From NVQY01 sp047639325 (lineage in GTDB: Bacteria > Pseudomonadota > Alphaproteobacteria > Rhodobacterales > Rhodobacteraceae), in NCBI GenBank assembly GCA_047639325.1, contig JBLINN010000175.1, positions 1 through 8,972 on the forward strand: 8,972 nucleotides of DNA. Direction: 5' to 3'. The notes under the pieces were generated by a model that did not search any database, had not been told where the DNA came from, and was given only the letters and a program-made list of their open reading frames with translations. A program made the translations under genes and the position numbers. Shown here piece by piece: positions 7,004 through 8,972 of the stretch. How positions within the stretch are numbered: position 1 is the first letter of the stretch; each line of letters begins with the position of its first letter.

Positions 7004-7090
7004 GCATTATGAAGGTAGTCTTAATTGGCGAGGCCGCCATGTCGAGACACCTGGGATATTGCTGGCGCACGAGCAAGAGAGAGACCTGTC

Positions 7091-7765
7091 ATGACCCGTA
7101 TCTTCGGATCCCCCAACACTGGGAAAGTGATCGCATTGAACCGTTTTCGCAGCGGTAAGACCATGTCACCCATCCGCCAGGCCGAGGCCTATTGGAACGC
7201 GCTGCGCGAGGGCGTCCAGGTGCCCCGCCGCACCCAGATTGACCCGCGCGGGTTGGAAAACATCCTGGAATACGCCTTTGTGCTGGAACGCATCGCGCCG
7301 GGTATCGCCCGGTTCCGCTTGGCTGGCAGTCACCTGACCGACCTGGCCGGGATGGAGGTGCGCGGCATGCCGTTGACCTCGTTTTTCACCCCCGCCGGGC
7401 GCACGCAAGTTGGCGCGGTGCTGGAACATGTGTTCGACACACCCGCCGTCGCCGAGCTGACCCTGAACAGCAAGGCCCGCCGCAAGGGGCGTCATCAGAA
7501 CAAGGGCGAAGCCCGGATGATCCTGCTGCCGTTGCAAAGTGATCTGGGCGATATCAGCCGGGTCTTGGGCGTGCTGATCGCCGATGGCGTGACAGGCGAC
7601 ACCCCTCACCGGTTCGATGTGACCGATGTTGGTCTGCGCTCTGTCAACGGCCTGCAGCCTGACCAATCCGCCGCTCCGCAGCCCCGCCGGGAACCCGCCA
7701 CCGGGTTTGCCGAAAACCAACAACCGCTGCAAGGCCGCGCGTCGCATCTGAAGCTGGTTCTGTAA
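7091..7765 (+). CDS. PAS_5-domain protein, alphaproteobacterial type
   Basis: A 224-residue soluble protein with one PAS domain of the PAS_5 type, a family found widely in alphaproteobacteria with no firmly known role. After an N-terminal GKVIALNRFRSG (about 11-22), which resembles openings of other members, the conserved block runs from IRQAEAYWNALREG (about 27-40) through DPRGLENILEYAFVLERIAPG (about 48-68), RFRLAGSHLTDLAGMEVRGMP (about 71-91) and FFTPAGR. The second half of the PAS fold (AELTLN, ARMILLPLQSDLGDISRVLGVLIAD) follows. The last 40 residues are Pro/Gln/Arg-rich and look disordered. No output domain or membrane segment is visible, so it would act by binding a ligand or partner. 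The ATG at 7091 keeps the conserved N-terminal stretch and has a purine-rich GAGAGA upstream; a TTG at 7025 and an ATG at 7163 are alternatives. Two CtrA-type boxes lie upstream. Confidence 0.85.
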   Translation: MTRIFGSPNTGKVIALNRFRSGKTMSPIRQAEAYWNALREGVQVPRRTQIDPRGLENILEYAFVLERIAPGIARFRLAGSHLTDLAGMEVRGMPLTSFFTPAGRTQVGAVLEHVFDTPAVAELTLNSKARRKGRHQNKGEARMILLPLQSDLGDISRVLGVLIADGVTGDTPHRFDVTDVGLRSVNGLQPDQSAAPQPRREPATGFAENQQPLQGRASHLKLVL

Positions 7766-7820
7766 CGGGTTCAGTCGCTGCGGCAGAAAAGCACCGCAGT
7801 TCGCCCGCCGACTGGTATGG

Positions 7821-7841
7821 TTCGCTGATTGAAACAGCGAA
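7821..7841 (+). repeat. Perfect 7-base inverted repeat just before the ribosome site of the next gene
   Basis: TTCGCTG (7821-7827) and CAGCGAA (7835-7841) are perfect inverted copies around a 7-base loop. GAGG, the ribosome site of the unknown gene at 7856, follows two bases later. No T-tract follows, so it does not look like an intrinsic terminator. It could be an operator or a leader hairpin near the ribosome site, but function is not shown. Confidence 0.45.
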
Positions 7842-7855
7842 TCGAGGCAATGGCG

Positions 7856-8359
7856 ATGATACGTACAGTAATTTCAGTCTTGTTCCTTGGCGTGGTCCTT
7901 TCAGGGGCCGCCTATTGGAAGTGGGGCGGCAGCGAAAGCGCCGCTGCCCAGACGTTTGCCTTGTTCAGTCAGGACGAGATTGGCGGGATGGACCCAGACC
8001 AACCGGTGACCATGCCGCAGAAAGAGCGCTCCCTGAAAGTGACCAATGCCAATGGCCCAAAAATCACGGTCTCTGCGCCGTCGGGCTTTTCGCTGACATC
8101 GCCGGTTGATTTTGACATCATCCTGGAACCCAAGGATGGCGTTGCTGTCGATATGAAATCCCTCAGGATCGACTATCGGTTGGGCCCGGCCTGGGTGAAC
8201 CTGACGGGGCGGATCATGAAACAGGCGACGATCAAAGGCTCGCGGTTGATTGCGCGCGGGGCAGAGCTGCCGCCGGGCAATCACACGCTACGCCTGACCG
8301 CCCGGGATGCGGACGCGCGCACAACCCGCGCCACGGTTTCTTTTTCGGTTACCAAATAA
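7856..8359 (+). CDS. Unknown envelope protein with N-terminal membrane anchor and Ig-like C-terminal region
   Basis: I do not recognise this gene by name. It encodes 167 residues. Residues 4-20 (TVISVLFLGVVLSGAAY) are hydrophobic after one Arg, so it has either a signal anchor or a signal peptide, perhaps cut near SAAA-Q (about 28-32). A polar linker with DPDQPVTMPQKERSLKV follows. Residues about 68-166 (ITVSAPSGFSLTSPVDFDIIL, MKSLRIDYRLG, PPGNHTLRLTARDADARTTRATVSFSV) read as alternating beta-strands ending in the pattern PPGxHxLRLxxxDxxxRxxxxxxxFxV typical of Ig-like modules. It probably sits in the periplasm and binds a protein or polymer; no catalytic motif is visible. I chose the ATG at 7856 because GAGG is 8 bases upstream; the ATG at 7850 would be only 2 bases from it. 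It may be transcribed alone or after the PAS gene, 90 bases upstream. Confidence 0.8.
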   Translation: MIRTVISVLFLGVVLSGAAYWKWGGSESAAAQTFALFSQDEIGGMDPDQPVTMPQKERSLKVTNANGPKITVSAPSGFSLTSPVDFDIILEPKDGVAVDMKSLRIDYRLGPAWVNLTGRIMKQATIKGSRLIARGAELPPGNHTLRLTARDADARTTRATVSFSVTK

Positions 8360-8380
8360 TCACAGCCAAATGGGCGTGGC

Positions 8381-8448
8381 AGACGGCATCGGACCGGCCC
8401 AGAGTACGGGGCCGATCCGGGTACGGGGCCGATCCGGTTTTGCCGTCT
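8381..8448 (+). terminator. Large terminator-like hairpin between convergent genes
   Basis: Outer arms AGACGGCA (8381-8388) and TGCCGTCT (8441-8448) are perfectly complementary. Inside them, CGGACCGGCCC (8390-8400) pairs with GGGCCGATCCG (8426-8436) with one mismatch. On the plus strand the inner hairpin is followed by TTTT (8438-8441), so it should stop transcription of the unknown gene. The outer right arm touches the stop codon of the DAHP synthase, so the same hairpin may also mark that gene's 3' end. The minus-strand side has no T-tract. Confidence 0.7.
8404..8437. repeat. Perfect 17-base tandem duplication inside the terminator
   Basis: GTACGGGGCCGATCCGG occurs twice with no gap (8404-8420 and 8421-8437). 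Each copy contains the right arm of the inner terminator hairpin, so the left arm at 8390-8400 can pair with either copy. Only the second copy is followed by the T-tract. Confidence 0.95.
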
Positions 8449-8972
8449 TACCCAGCCGCGCGGGTTTGGCGTTTCTCGCGCAGGGCCGACAGTTCTTCGG
8501 CCACCAGAAACGCCAGTTCCAGCGACTGGCTGGCGTTCAGGCGTGGATCACAGGCGGTATGATAGCGAGCGGACAGGTCTTCTTCGCTGACGGCCCGTAC
8601 ACCACCGGTGCATTCGGTCACGTCTTGCCCGGTCATCTCGAAATGCACGCCGCCGGGCACAGTGCCCTCGGCGGAATGGATCGCAAAAAACTCGCGCACT
8701 TCGCGCAGCACCGATTCAAATGGCCGGGTTTTGTAGCCGGTCGAGGATTTGATCGTGTTGCCATGCATCGGATCACAGACCCAAACCACATTGGCCCCCT
8801 CTTCCCGAACCGTGCGGATCAGACGTGGCAGGTGTTCCCCCACGTCGCCTGCGCCAAAGCGGGCAATCAACGTCAACCGGCCCGCCTCGTTTTCCGGGTT
8901 CAGCTTGGCCATCAACAGTTTCAGATCATCGGAGGTCATCGAGGGCCCGCATTTCAACCCAATCGGATTCAA
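8448..8972 (-). CDS. aroG: Class II DAHP synthase (C-terminal part; start lies beyond the right edge)
   Basis: 3-deoxy-7-phosphoheptulonate synthase condenses phosphoenolpyruvate and erythrose 4-phosphate, the first step of the shikimate pathway to aromatic amino acids. The frame is open to the right edge. The 174 residues seen are the C-terminal part of a protein usually about 450-460 long, so roughly 60% is missing. It is the class II (plant and actinobacterial) type: NPIGLKCGPSM, LIARFGAG, VVWVCDPMHGNT, KTRPFESVLREV, HFEMTGQDVTECTGG and YHTACDPRLNASQSLELAF are diagnostic. The metal-binding His (DPMHGNT), Glu (HFEMTG) and Asp (TACDPRLN) are all present; the metal-binding Cys should be in the missing part. 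The first codon in the window is an internal Leu (TTG), not a start. The symbol aroG is the one used for class II enzymes such as that of Mycobacterium; others use aroF or aroH. It converges with the unknown gene to its left. Confidence 0.95.
   Translation of the reverse strand: MNPIGLKCGPSMTSDDLKLLMAKLNPENEAGRLTLIARFGAGDVGEHLPRLIRTVREEGANVVWVCDPMHGNTIKSSTGYKTRPFESVLREVREFFAIHSAEGTVPGGVHFEMTGQDVTECTGGVRAVSEEDLSARYHTACDPRLNASQSLELAFLVAEELSALREKRQTRAAG

Larger units (their letters stand above)
6799..7090. other. Divergent intergenic region between yicC and the PAS gene
   Basis: This 292-base stretch must hold the promoters of both flanking genes. It contains two CtrA-type boxes (listed separately) and, on the minus strand, a tentative TTGCCC...CATTAG promoter-like pair (about 6886-6860) for yicC with poor spacing. 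A short GGGG-CAAG-CCCC hairpin lies at 6876-6888. A 49-codon open frame starts at 7009 (see findings). I see no RNA gene or terminator here. Confidence 0.6.

Noticed and set aside
7778..7799. CTGCGG/CCGCAG hairpin as terminator of the PAS gene
   Set aside because: The stem is only six pairs with a 10-base loop and no T-tract follows, so it does not support a terminator call.

Overview
The window looks like ordinary chromosome from an alphaproteobacterium of the Rhodobacterales (roseobacter-like). This is inferred from the moderately GC-rich composition, a PAS_5-type protein of the kind common in that order, a class II DAHP synthase, the gene order phoR-pstS-pstC, and a CtrA-type box. There is no rRNA, tRNA, CRISPR array, insertion sequence or phage gene that I can see. 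It contains nine genes: seven complete, and one cut at each window edge.

Left and centre (1-6798) is a single long run of minus-strand genes. Read in the direction of transcription it is yicC, gmk, a gamma-class carbonic anhydrase family protein, a PLP enzyme of the Cys/Met (trans-sulfuration) family, phoR, pstS and pstC, with pstC leaving the left edge. From gmk to the PLP enzyme the genes overlap by 1-4 bases, and phoR follows after 24 bases. The sensor kinase of the phosphate regulon may therefore be made from a transcript that starts at or above yicC/gmk. pstS and pstC form a separately promoted Pho-regulon unit. A three-half-site Pho box lies about 85-110 bases upstream of the pstS start. 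A GC-rich hairpin with a T-tract sits between pstS and pstC and could lower permease expression relative to the binding protein.

The 292-base divergent intergenic region (6799-7090) separates yicC from a plus-strand PAS_5-domain protein. It carries a perfect TTAA-N7-TTAA CtrA-type palindrome and a second near match 50 bases further on. After the PAS gene comes a plus-strand gene of unknown function, probably an envelope-anchored protein with an Ig-like C-terminal part.

The right end (8448-8972) is the C-terminal part of a minus-strand class II DAHP synthase (shikimate pathway), convergent with the unknown gene. The 88 bases between them hold a large terminator-like hairpin whose right arm has been duplicated as a perfect 17-base tandem repeat.

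No wholly new system is evident. The points most worth checking are the apparently membrane-free PhoR linked to gmk, the duplicated terminator arm, and the CtrA-type boxes in front of the PAS gene.
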